This document shows positions 1 through 12,272 of a DNA stretch of 64,000 nucleotides, in pieces. The stretch is from Lineus longissimus. Taxonomy: Eukaryota; Nemertea; Pilidiophora; Heteronemertea; Lineidae. Where the stretch lies: the NCBI RefSeq assembly GCF_910592395.1, contig NC_088313.1, positions 20,166,437 to 20,230,436 of the forward strand, given 5' to 3'. Numbering within the stretch: position 1 is the first letter of the stretch; each line of letters opens with the position of its first letter. The position numbers and the translations under genes are program-made. The notes under the pieces were generated by a model that was given only the letters and a program-made list of their open reading frames with translations, was not told the origin of the DNA and did not search any database.

Positions 1-2162
1 CCTTTGAGCGAAAATAACAATTAATGAAAAAATGAGCCGAGTATAACAGTAGTATGTTGTTAGTTTAAAGTACACCCGGTGTCATAGCTCTTGGCCAAAT
101 CGGTGTGGTTTTAACATGCAATTGAACAGGTCAGAAAACGTTGAAACGAAGAGCAGAAATTCTAATTGTTGCAGACAAGTCATATTTAACCGTTTCTTTC
201 AGGACTCTTTGTTTTTTATCCGTCAGCTATGAGGTCCGACGCATATGCGTTTCTGTGGTATGACGTATTGGTATCCGTTAGAGGCACAACCCTTCTGCCC
301 TAACGAAACCATATTTACATACTCACAAACAATCAAGAAGACGCGGCCAGGGGGTATATCTATATCACCCCAATCAAGAAATATCATGATTGTCTATCAA
401 AATCGACTAATTGCAAATAGACACTGAACAGGCCATTCAGACTCCATAATGCTTCCGATACATATTGAATTCCCACCATTCGATTATTATAAGTTATGAT
501 GATTTCGATTCTATAATAATAGGAAGCGACAGATTCTGCCCGAAGCAAAGCTAAGTTATTCCCGGCTGCTAATAGGCAATGATGCCGTTGATGTGACGAA
601 CGAGCAGGGTGAGGTCCGCGGGGGGGTTGACTGGCAAGAATTCCTGCAACACTTCAGTTTTCGCATGGTTTGTTTTGATATAGAAAAGAAGCTGTTCATG
701 GGATGGGCAATTATTCTGTGTGATGAGATTCGTTGCCCATCAAGAGCCTTATCCTATCCCTTAACATTCTGACTTCCCGTCCTTTTGTAACGCTTCATAA
801 ACTACTTTCTTGAAGGGAACATATCGGGAACCTTTGAGGAAGGGCAGGAGGTGACCTTTGATTATGTTTGAAGCACAGTCTATACAGTATCACGCGCCTT
901 GCACGAGGATTTCGGCTACTTTAGCTATCTTATTTGACTTGCAAGGCATGTTAACTGAATTTCTTTGAAGTAATCACAACATGAGAGAGTCTTGAGCGCT
1001 TCTCCTACAATTAAGAGCATACCCGGCTGTTATTTCAAAAGCAAGATTCCAATCATCTACAATTAAACTCAATCAGCATGATCACCTGTTGGTGGTTGTG
1101 TCTTACTAGTTCAGTATTTTAGAAGAAACCGGTTTGATTTCGGTGAAGTGACGTGGGAAGCGAATGAGGAAATGGCGTTGGCGCGGTCGGGCGGTGGCGC
1201 GTAGGGGAAGATGACCGAACCCCAATAAGGATGAGTCGTGAGTCGAGTGGAACACTGGTCTGGTTTCTTTGGGCTCCAGTGAGTGCTGATCTGAATGACT
1301 ATGACTCCTTGAGTACCCAAGCAAGAAGCCTCCCGGGAAAACTTGCCATAGTGCCAGGGCTTGTGAGGCGCTTTGATACAGACCAAACTATGTAAATGAC
1401 GCCATTCTTATTGCTTTTTTTCCACAAGCTACTGAAGTAAAAATATTGACAGTGAACCCTACGTGTCATTTTTCAATATTCTAGAGAAAGACGACATCAT
1501 TAACAGCTGGCAACATTGACAAGTCCCCTGACTATAACTTTACGAAAGACATATCGATGGTTCCATTCGATTTCAAGTAAAACCGAAGATGATGTATTAC
1601 GATTTTTATGTCTGACCTGAACTGTTGCGATATTATTCTGCAGACTCTATGGGTGTTTTGCACGGTCATGTGAAGGAAAATATTGCCAACAGATGTCACA
1701 AATGGCGTATCGTCGAATATTCGTTCCTGGCCAATGGAGCGTCAATTCCCACCTGTGATCTTGCAGTCATCTTACCTCTCAACATGTCCGCCTACAGAAT
1801 AATGTGTCTCGTCGTCTATCAATGTGTTGAAAGCCTCTAGATGCCGGAAGCCGACAGAGATGTACGCCATCGTCATCGCAAAGCACAGTGGCAACCGACG
1901 TCAGCGGAGCGTGGCTTTAGATGACAGTGGAATCGACCAAGTGCCTTCGATTACTCACATCCTCTCACAGCGCTGGCATTCGGATCGTTTCTAATGCACT
2001 CACAGAGTGTATTTTAGGAACAATACAAAGGCCTACTGTAGGAGGAGGATGATGACACTCTTTAACTAATCTGACTGCCACTGGAAAGAAAGTACATTTA
2101 TCTAACACGGTGATAAATGAAATTCTAGTGAAAAAAATCATATGTATCGAGTCATCCAACAT
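1..2162. other. Gene-free stretch, no feature recognised
   Basis: Only short reading frames are present on either strand and none has a family signature or a consistent splice chain. A stop-free stretch of about 90 codons on the plus strand (about 498-770) has no early ATG and is within what chance gives. I see no RNA gene or clear repeat here. Confidence 0.4.
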
Positions 2163-2605
2163 TAAAGCTGACATGCATACTTAAAAACCCTAACGGCCAA
2201 GTTCAAAAACACTAACGCCCGTTCGCCATGTTTTAAACGACCGGTCCGCCATGTTTGAAATGGAAGAGGCTAGAGAAGCAGGTCCAGGACAGATTGCCGC
2301 GAAAATTTATAAATAGTTTGGGAAGCTGGCTTGACATCCTGACAAATCCGGCCATCGATCACTCGATATGTGGCCTCGATATGTTTACTCCCTCAATCAG
2401 AAAGATGCGTAAGGAGTAGGCCCTGTTTGCAAGAGGATGCTGCAAGAGGATGTTATAAGTTTCCCGAACTATTTATAAATTTTCGCGGCAATCTGTCCTG
2501 GACCTGCTTCTCTAGCCTCTTCCGTTTCAAATGCCCTCAGGTATGATAGACTACCAGCAGGCCGCAGTGGCCCTGCCGTATTCACCAACAGAGCATTGGA
2601 TGTGG
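2163..2605. mobile_element. TIR-type non-autonomous DNA element, interrupted by a second element
   Basis: The left end carries TAAAGCTGACATGCAT, the same terminal sequence seen at 23551 and 33311. Sequence from about 2190 to 2253 and from 2534 to 2600 is collinear with the reverse complement of 34041-34200. In that other copy the two parts are contiguous. The interruption is the 262-bp inverted-repeat element at 2263-2524. No protein is encoded, so this is a non-autonomous (MITE-like) copy. The superfamily is not certain; a TA target is suggested by the related copy at 23551-23828. Confidence 0.65.
2263..2524. mobile_element. Inverted-repeat MITE nested inside another element
   Basis: The two ends are long inverted repeats of about 65 bp (2263-2322 and 2460-2524), beginning GAAGAGGCTAGAGAAGCAGG and reading through GCGAAAATTTATAAATAGTT. 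They flank about 140 bp of unique sequence. Flanking 9-mers TTTGAAATG (2254-2262) and TTTCAAATG (2525-2533) differ at one base and look like a target duplication. The uninterrupted copy at 34041-34200 has a single TTTCAAATG at the matching site. An 8-9 bp duplication suggests hAT or Mutator-like mobilisation, but this is inference. No coding capacity. Confidence 0.75.
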
Positions 2606-2654
2606 AGCATTAGTTCATATGTCGTACTATAACCCACACGACTGTTGATTTAAA

Positions 2655-3187
2655 TCAAATGCCACCTCATCAGACAGTTCCTCAATATGCGCATGGTTTT
2701 AATACTAGCAAAGCGGGAATTTGTTTTGCATCTTTAAAACTCGAAAAATAGCTGGCTGCATCTATAATTATCTGAGGGTGTCATATTCATCTCCTGATTA
2801 TGTATCTTATGAATTCACTTTGTCAATATTGTAAAAGGGCAAATTTTAAAGGCCACTTTGAAACTGAATATGGTACAGATGGCACAAAAGGCTTGTACGT
2901 GAAATGAAAAAAAACTGAAAAATATGTTCATTTACAACAACAGCTTCATGGCATAGTCGGTAAGACAGCAAGTGGCGCGGGATCCGAGTTCGAACCCGCT
3001 CGAGGAATATTTTTCATTTTTCTTTTCACGAGAGCGTCTCTGTGACGTGTCTCGTCAATGAACTTTTTTCTTTGTGCAGTCAAGTGAGACCAGTCGGTGG
3101 GTGTCTATCATGTTGCAAGTGCAGTTGGTCGTTTGGTGGTCGGGCATTTTTGTTTTCTAACTTTGCCGTGACAAAAGCTAATTTCCT
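2655..3187 (+). mobile_element. Repeat with internal pol III-like A and B boxes, copy A
   Basis: Collinear over more than 500 bp with the reverse complement of 33312-33872 and, in its second half, with 23625-23795. Inside it lies a tRNA-like promoter: A-box-like TGGCATAGTCGG at 2949-2960 and a B-box GAGTTCGAACCCGC at 2986-2999. The right end (about 3170-3187) lacks most of the terminal GCATGCATGTCAGCTTTA that the other copies keep, so it looks truncated by a small deletion. The long plus-strand reading frame over 3042-3509 runs through this repeat and is not credible as a gene. Confidence 0.7.
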
Positions 3188-6100
3188 GTCAAACAGGTTG
3201 GAGCTATTCATTAAGTCGCCCGGGGTGAAGGTCATATCACGATTCTTTGATTTCAAGATGGCCGCCACAAGCCAAAAAGAACGACCATCTCTGATCTCAC
3301 AGGCCGCGCCTCTTGGCCAGGCTACTGACGTGTTTCTTTCTACAATCGCGTATTTATCATGTCTCCTTCGGCCGTGTTTTGGATTTCAAGGAAGATTGGC
3401 TAAGCCATCCAGGTTCAGACCGAATAGATTTGTTTTTGGCGTAATTGGATGGTTTGGTGCTGCGATCCCTGCCTTTCCGGTCAAAGCGTCTTTTTTTTCT
3501 CGGAGGTGAGATTGTTTGGCATCCTTTACAACTAGAGTCTTCATCACTGATTCTGATGCGGATTTTAGCACCAGAACCATGGGCCTGTTTAAAGCCTTCA
3601 GCTCATGCTTTACCTTTTCCAATTTTCCAGGTAGCCATGATTAGTCGTTTACACAATAACGGAGACAGCTTCTTGGAAAATGGATACATTGCTTCCAGTT
3701 GAAGAGAAGGATAGAGTCTTCCATATTCTCTTTATACCTCATAAGGTGAGTTTGTTTTGCCTTGTATTTCATGGAGGGGGTATAATATATTCTTTCACAG
3801 GATTTGTTTTTCCAGCTGAGGGCAAGCTCTGATCAAATATGTATTCGAAAGAAGCCCCCTGCTGTTTGTTAGTTTGGCATCTTGTCCGAGGGCTGCCTCG
3901 TCTTTTTCTTTTCCTCGTGATGATTATGAGTTACTACCGCTGGTGCTTGCAAAAAAGAATGAAATTGGCACAGAAACATCTGGTTGCCTCGCTTGAAAAT
4001 GGAGTCGAACAGCATCTTGATCGACAAAAACAGGTGCATTGACCTATCGCCAACTTGACATTCACGAAACTACATGTAACTTGTTTCTATGGGTTTAGTT
4101 TATTTTGACATTTGACTTTTTGAGAGCGATTTGCAATCATCATGCGATGTCTCTTAGCGATTTCGATGACATTTCTGAAAGAAAACGTGCGCGGTTTTTG
4201 TCACCCAAAGAACAAGACGGAAGTGGACCAGTCGCGAAATCGGAGACTGGTGCTATGAATAAAGAATTAAATCCATATCATTAATTCACGACCATACCCA
4301 AAATACTAAAGCGTAATAAAAGTATCTCCATCTTAACCAGACTTATATTCCGTTTATAAAGCATATTGGGATTACTGCGGTCGGCGTTCTTTCTATATAT
4401 TGTGATATTAACTTGTTGGCTGTCAAGGCATTGATTTGACAAGTTGTCAGAAGTGACAACTTCAATCACAGCAGTAAGAAATGAATGTGTTTAATGAGAG
4501 GACCATTACCATGCATCACTGACTCTGAAGCTAGATTCCGAAACATTTGGCAAATACTGGAACTTCCGTCGGTTGAAATCATCAGTGTCAAACTGAACCA
4601 ATCTCATCGGAAACTGATAAGCAGGGAGTTGTAATAAAGATGTAATTACCGGTACCTCGGCATGGGGACAATCAGTCGTGCGCTAAGATTTCCCATTATG
4701 CAGGTACATGTACGTGTATCAACAATGTCTGAAAAGTGTATGTTGACATGGTCCAGCAACTTGGAACTCACCGTAAAGGCCTACTTTGACCTTTGGCACC
4801 TAAAAGAGCGGATTTTGCAATAAAAAGGGTTTACCAAGAGTACAAACATAACAATAGGATTAAGAGGTCCTTAAGAAAATCAAGGCCTCTGTGTACATAG
4901 GCATATACTCGTTTCTCAGCCTTTTGTCATAGCGTTTCTGGCGCATAACGTCTCTAATTATCCTTCCGCCGGGGACATTAAGAATATTATCAGGTATATG
5001 TGAAAATAGAGTGCGTATAACTACATGGTGTTACCTTATCTGATTGATTACAGCCCTGCCGTGGGCTAAGGTCATGCGAAAAGAGGTTTAAACGTCGCCT
5101 GTAGGAGAAACATACGCTGGATTTACGGATTTGACACTTTTTGAGAATATTTTGTGGGTGCACTTATAGGACTATATACCCATGTACATGTGGGCTTATA
5201 CCGCGCCTGGACTGGAATAACTTGTTAAGAGGAACATGAACGGATAGGATAGACGGGAGTGAGGTAGGTCCAATAAGGTTGCCATATTTGGGTCATGTTG
5301 GTTTTTGCCCTATCCATGACCGTTCAAGCTATGTATGATATTCCGATTATTCGATTATCTCATTCATTAAGGCAGAAGTACCAGGTTCAATATTTTGCGA
5401 ACCTATCTTGGGAGACAGGGAAAGCACGATCTAAGTCACCACAAACAAATTGGCACTTATAGATGAATTCGGCTTCCAGTCTATTTATACTCGCACCAGA
5501 ACGCATTTAGCACCCGACTTTTCTCTCCACATTTTGTTATTATTTTGTCTTAAGACCAAGTTAAAATAAGCTTAGCCTTAGGTCAATTTGTCCATCCATG
5601 GTTGTTGAATTTTCCACATGACTTTTATTTTGCCATACTTGTCAATCACAGTGGATATGGTCTGTACATATTGGTATTTCTAATATGAAGTGTTTGCTAT
5701 TAGCTTCGGGATAGGTGGTAACCCAGCAGGTATTTGAATCAAAATATGTGTGCCACTTTTGGCGCAGGTGAAAGGATCTTTAGAAGAAAGCACGGACAGG
5801 TACATTCTCCAAAGCGGCGATGATATACATCACACCGATGGTGACGACCAGAAGCAATACCATTTCAACACTCTCAGTGTTTCTAATCGGAGAATGAAAA
5901 AAATGACCAAGGACAAAAGCATTTATCGTCATATTCCTTGGATCGAGTTATAAAGTCTATATCGGTATAAACTCCCTACTTTGGGCGAAACCTAAAATAT
6001 GAACCGAAATTAAGCAGTTTTACTATCTCTGCAAAATAATGGAACAACACAGGTGAGACAAAATCGTTCCGGTCGATCTGCGGCGGTGATCACGGGCCTA

Positions 6101-9100
6101 ATTTGGCGGATCGCTTTGTCTGGGCGGGTAGTCCACTTACTCACCCCCCAGAACATGTTGTCAACGGGTTTGGATGTTCCCTCATTAAAAGCGAGTTTAA
6201 GCTATATTGTTTTCCACTGCAATCACTGAAGCATGATAACGACATTTTAAGGACCAACGATGTTTGCATGTCTCAATACATTTAAATGCTTATTTTATGT
6301 ACACACGAATTATTACTTCGGACCGCCTGCTGTCAAGTTTATACTTAGCCTAAAAATGAACCCGGGCCTAAAAGGGTCCTGTACATGTACTTGCCAATGT
6401 GCATGCGCGGTGTTCGCCGTACGCCTAAACGCTGAATCTTGACGCATTTGGAGACCGTACGGGTTGGTTTTCACCATGCTATTGCAACAACGGATTCGGC
6501 AGTGCATTGTCCTTTTACGCCGGACTCGAAGCAAAAACGGAGCAGAGATAGTGAAGAATATCTGATCAAAGTTCACAATGAAGCCACTCACACAGTGAAA
6601 TATGTACCACATGTAGGCCTATTTACGAAAAATTAAATTAAAAAACACTCTCATGACACATCTCGCTCTTGGCATGTTCTTTAGTTGAAATAACTTAAAC
6701 ATTTGTTTACAAAAACAGTCTTCTACAGTCTAAACATCTAAAAGCCAGGTAATTGTACCTAGTTTAACGCAGATCCCTGTCAAATCAGTCTCGTTTAAAG
6801 GTTGAAATACTAATATTTCACTGGGAAGCGCTCTTTTCATTATCAACACAGCAAGCAGCTCCGAATTTGCGGATTCTTCGTAAAGGTTCTGATAGTGATC
6901 CTGTGAAATCGATCTGATGAGTTAATGGACCAGCGCTGCTGACTAGTTATAGATCATTAAGTCTTGAAAGATTGCCGCCTTGTCACGGGGAGAGCTACCA
7001 CTCTTATGGCAAGGCGAGGCGAAACTGGTGACCGACATTTTCAGCATTTACTGCCGGTGTAACATCTGTGGTTGTTTCCCATGTGTCAGTGTTTCCAAAC
7101 AATAGGCAGCTAGAGAGACCATGACTTTTCAATAGGGGGAAACACAGAAAAACTTGTCAATCTATCTTTTAGCGTTCCCAAACAATGAGGGGAAACACTC
7201 AAAAATAGAAACACTCAAAAACATTACACCGGGTTGGGGTAAGTTGCCTAAACTGAACACCGTCTCATCTAAATTTATATACCTTTTCGTCAGTGGTTGA
7301 ATCTCGACCATTTTAAACAATGGTCGACCATGAAAGCGCCAATTTCCAGTCATCAGACTGGCCAATAGGATCGGCGCAATTTGCCGATATATCATAGAGT
7401 AATCGTTCCGTATCGTTTTCCCCAGCAAAAACGGTGGTAACATAACCTCTCTTACTCACATTCGGAGCCGCTAGCCGTCGATATATCCTGAATGGTCATC
7501 CGATTCATTCTGCCCGATTGACCCCGGGTTGTTTTTACGACAACTGCAGACTTTATTACGGCATCCAAATCAGCTGCAGACGAGAGGTAGAAGATCGATG
7601 GCCAATTATGTCGTTGTGGCGAGAAAGGGGCTCATCCAGTGATTGATGACTAGAAGAAGATGGGAGATCGAGAGTGCTTTGGGAGAGTGGCCGGACTTCC
7701 GCATGGAACACGCAAAGACTGATGACCGAACAAAACGTGGCTGCGATTAAACTGTCCCGCTGTCAGATTCCAAGCACATCCCGCCGTCGTTAAAGCAGCC
7801 CGCAAATCTTTACTGGATGTCATAAATCGCAGGACCTAAATGCGTTGCGGCGTTTTTACTCGAAACCTTTCTCAATACCAATCATATTCCACTCGCTACG
7901 TATCTTTTTTAATGGCCGTTCCAACCACAACCGTACTTATCTTGTAACTCAAAATCTTCGATTTCATAGTTCATCGGTTAAAGTAATCAACAATCTATGT
8001 GATTGTTTAGATCCACCATGGTTAAATGTCAATTGCAGTACTTCAATTACTCGCTCATTACTACCCCATGTAAGCCAAATCAGGCAGAACGAAAGCTTTC
8101 TCGGAGATCAATAGATCAATTCAAGATGTGGGGATTATTGATGCCAAGGGTCATTGTCTGAAGCGTTGACTTAAAGTGCAAGGGCAATGTTTTGTATCTT
8201 CGGTATTAACTTTGATCATTAAGAGGTCTCCTCACCAGTGGCGATACTCCCCGGGCAGTCCATTTCGTCAGCCTATACTGTCTCATATGTTAGGGGATGG
8301 GGTCAATTGCGCCCGGAGTCTTGAGGAAGTGACTTTCTGGCATGTTTGGTGGCGTCTCATGACAAAACTCCAGTCAAAATGGTAATATTCAAGCTAAGTT
8401 TGACTATCAACTTCAATGCTATGCTAGTATAATCCGAAGAGTAACTGTTCGACGCAAGGCTGCCGTTAACGAATTTTTCGAAAGTTTACATACAAAATAT
8501 TTACAGTTCTTATAATGAAATGTTAGCATACGAAGTAAGCACAGGAACTGTGAATACCTGATTCATTGACTGTTCAAATTAAGTTGAATTATGGCTTAAT
8601 AAAATGTAGAAATACTTAATAGCTTTTGACAGTGTTTATTATCACAAAATAAGTACTTCATGAACAACGCGCATTAGATCAATTTGAAATATTCAGATTA
8701 AAGTTTTTGGCGAGCCTGTAAAAGTGTCTACAAGTTAGTCAACATTGGCTAAAGGAAACGACACGTAGATTAGCGTATATTAAAGGGTTGTGGATTTTGC
8801 ACGTCGAGTGTACGAACTTCTACACTCTAATCGTGGCTTTATATATCATTGCCAGAGAGCGACGCCGAAGTTTGATATTGTGAATGAATATTTTCATAAT
8901 ATGATCATCCACTTACTCTAAACCATACCAACATTACATGACTCAGAGCACGCCAGTCTTACATGTACGTCCAGAAAATTGCCCATAAATTTTACAACGC
9001 CATAAAACACATCATATTCCACCGCGATTCATGATTTCTTCGGAAGTCCACCATATAGCATATCATGATCACCTCTGTGTCCCAAGAATAAAGAGAATTT

Positions 9101-10290
9101 ATTACCAATCAAATCCATCACCACGCTCATAATCAAATGCCCATAAATTTTATGTTTGCTGGGCGATAGCGCTGATTATGATCAGATCAGCCGATATTGT
9201 TGCGATTTATGAACTAATCAACAAGAAGTACATTATTGATATGTTTTATTTATTATTATTTGAGGGTAATCATCCACAGCAAGCGAATGATGTTACCGGT
9301 ATATGCAAGTGGCGAAAGCGTCGAAGAAAGAAGACGACTATGCGAACCGTATATTGTCTGCCAACTGATAGTCCAACTAACATTTGAGGGGATGAATGAG
9401 GTTCAATTCTCAAGAAAAAAACATCATCGACAATTCCAGATGTTTTTAAACTTTGAGTATGTTGTTGTTATCGCTATACAGTACGACAAAACCAAGCTCT
9501 GAACCACTTACACGTAACCTTACCATGTAAGGTGCATGTACCACATCGCAAATGACTGTACTTTTACCATACTGTGATGGTACGCACTATGAGATAAGGG
9601 ATTTATTATCTAGTCACCTACAGGTGATGTTGATCCTTCCATTTTGTCACTAATCTTCTTTACTGTTAACCCTTTGCGGTGATCTCGCTCGGTATCGCCG
9701 CGGTATTAGCATAGCAGATACACTTTACCAGTGCTTGATATGATGGATTGGTCACATACTGTATTTTGTTAAGTCTAATAATGAATAAAAGGCTTATTTG
9801 GTTCTACTGCCGAGTATAAACTGTCCTCATTGTGAGGAGTGAATAATCTGCATATTTCATCCTTTAATTGATTTGTCTTGATGTCCCTTACACAAAGATG
9901 GCATAAATCAGAGCAAAATGCTGCGCTTTCCCAGACTTCAAACAACGACTGTTCAGTAGCCAACAGCAACAGACAAAGCCGCTGGGATCTAATTAGTAAT
10001 TACCAATACTTCATCAGGCAAGCTAATTCATTTCCATAATAATGATAATGGGATTCGCCATAACTGGCATTCTTGCATCACCCAAGGAACAGTCTCATCT
10101 TTAACAAGGTTAGCTTTTCTTGATGGCGGACTGTCCCTTGCCAAGGGTCCGCCTTGTAGTGTTCCCTGACATTAGTACTAAGTATTGCTTGTACTCCATC
10201 AAGGGTTATCCCCTCCTATATGCTAATATACCCCAGCTAATAGAAGGTCAATTGCTAATAGAATACGCTGTTTGTATTTGTCATAATAGC
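3188..10290. other. Gene-free stretch, about 7 kb
   Basis: Reading frames are short, lack recognisable domains, and do not form splice chains. A small plus-strand frame at 4147-4284 (45 codons, rich in Asp, Glu, Arg and Lys) and a minus-strand frame around 3386-3640 were inspected, but neither resembles a family I can name. The sequence is AT-rich. Any gene present would be in small exons that I cannot identify unaided. Confidence 0.4.
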
Positions 10291-10292
10291 CA

Positions 10293-10558
10293 GTGCCAAC
10301 ATCCGTTACTAGTTGTCAACATTCCGTCTTCTGTGCCAACATCCATGCTCAAATGCCAACCTCCCTGCTCGGATGCCGACATCAGCTGCCAACATCCTTG
10401 CTCAGAAGCCATTTTCACTGCTCAGATGCCCACATCCTTGCTCAAGTGCCAGCAATCCTGCTCAGATGCCAACATCCTCAATCCGACTCAGATGACAACA
10501 TCATTGCTCAGATGCCATGATTCCTGCTCAAATGCCAGCATCCTGCTCAGAGGACATC
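10293..10558. repeat. Imperfect tandem repeat of about 20-21 bp
   Basis: Roughly a dozen degenerate units of the form CAACATCCTTGCTCAGATGC follow each other. The best preserved units lie between 10390 and 10540. The pyrimidine-rich unit keeps three frames open, which explains the cluster of overlapping reading frames here; their peptides are simple repeats and not a plausible protein. Confidence 0.75.
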
Positions 10559-12272
10559 AATGTTGAATACAAGACGAAGTGCGGGTACTAATGAATTGGC
10601 CGTGGGTAATCAACTGATATGATATCTGCGCGGGGCTCAGTGGATCTGTATCGCCGAGAGCAGTGGTTTTCAAATATCTTCAGGGTCTCTGATTGTCTCT
10701 GAATTGCACCAAAGCCCGTATGCTCTTGGCCTTCAGTTGGTAATCCTTACCCCGCCACTACAAGCCAATATTTCTGTCACTCCTTCACTCATCAGGGGCA
10801 ATACAGCATGAAAGCCGTCTCTCGCCTGTTTGCCCCGGACTATCTCTAGCTATCAAACAGCTGGTTATAAGCTGGTGTTTGGACACAGCCTGGGGATGCC
10901 GGCAGGGATCGAGCTTATCAAAGGGGATACGACGATAGAAGAGGGGGCATTGCGACACAGAGACGAATTCGTAGATATAATTGGCGTAGTCATAGGAAGT
11001 TTTCTGATTTCTCTTTCGTGGTCTGGGGCAAGCTCATAATAGTTACCAATGGGATGTTTCATAAAGATTGGCATTACTTCTGTCTGTATGGCTAAATCTT
11101 ACTCTGGTCTTAGCCAAATCTGGTGAATTAAGTGGGTGTCGTTGAACTGTGTTCGGTCAAGCTTCAGTCAAGCTATCCTTAGGTTTGAGAAAAAAGACAA
11201 CTGATCCGCAAGTCGTCTTCTTGCCTGACGGAAGAAAATCATGGCAAATCTATTGCGCTGCATTTGACGGCTTGTTTTAATAAACCCTCGTCCAAGTTGT
11301 ACTCCAGTATAGAGTGATTTAAGGTGATGTAGTATTCCAACTAAGCGCTGCTCGGTCAAGCTCCAGTCATACTGGCTAAACTGATCCTTTGGGGAACGGA
11401 TAAAGAAGCTCTGACTATGGATTGTACTCAGACATTGACCTTGAGGAAAATAACTCGAAAAGCCAAACATCTTGTAGAGATCGATTCCTTGCCGACTTGA
11501 CATTCAACGAATTATTGTTTCAATCTCATCCATGCTCTCATGAATATATACCATATTCCCACCGTTGATGGATTGACGACCAGGTTGTCTAATATTTCGG
11601 ATCACTGCCTCTGACCGTATATTCAGTCCTTGAGCAAAAAACCTCATCAATAATAAATACCTCGAGAAACGATTCAAGCGAAATGTTCTCAGTATGTTCG
11701 GCCGGGTGTGGTTTTAAAGGAAGCAAGCATTGTCCTGAAGTAATGCGCCGCTAGTATCTGGGACGACAGTGTTGTTCTTCGGTTTGCCTTCCTGTACGAT
11801 GACTGCCGTATTTCACTCCGCGAAGATGCAAATGTCCTTCATTTCTTCTAACTGACTGGCTTTTGTTTTACGTTCCAGATAGAGAATACAAGCTAAAGCC
11901 CTCTCATCAGCAGTGAAGATAAATTGTTTGGAGATGTAAATGAGAGTATGGCGATGTGTTTTTATTCTCCAAACTGACGTCGCATTCTCTTTGGTTCACT
12001 ATGCCCAACGAAAAACTTACCTTTCGAACAAATATATGTATGTTTTCGTCCTTTTTCAGCGAAAATCAATGTGAACCAACGACCAACTTGATGGACGCGC
12101 ATCAGTCGACTTGGCGTATCCATTATACAAACGTCATGTCGACATTGTTCGTGATTTGACTGTTGTGTTCTATTCATGATCACTCGACTTATGTGGCATG
12201 TCTCCTTATCGTTCTAGGTCCCCTCGATGATCGGTGCACAGCCCCTGGTGTTCGGGCTTGCGACAAGATAGT
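10559..12272. other. Upstream region of the octopamine-type receptor gene
   Basis: No coding exon is recognised. This stretch should contain the promoter and 5' untranslated region of the receptor that starts at 12273. A possible acceptor (gttctag, ending 12216) lies 56 bp before the start codon, so a 5' untranslated intron is possible. An in-frame TGA at 12228-12230 stops the receptor frame from extending upstream without splicing. Confidence 0.35.

Noticed and set aside
498-770. About 90-codon stop-free plus-strand stretch
   Set aside because: There is no ATG near its start, no matching splice partners, and stretches of this length are expected by chance.
3042-3509. 155-codon plus-strand frame
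   Set aside because: It begins inside a repeat present in three copies and shows no domain.
12234-12272. Extension of the receptor frame by 13 codons to a GTG
   Set aside because: GTG is not expected as a start in a nuclear animal gene, and ATG at 12273 has a good context with a TGA just upstream.
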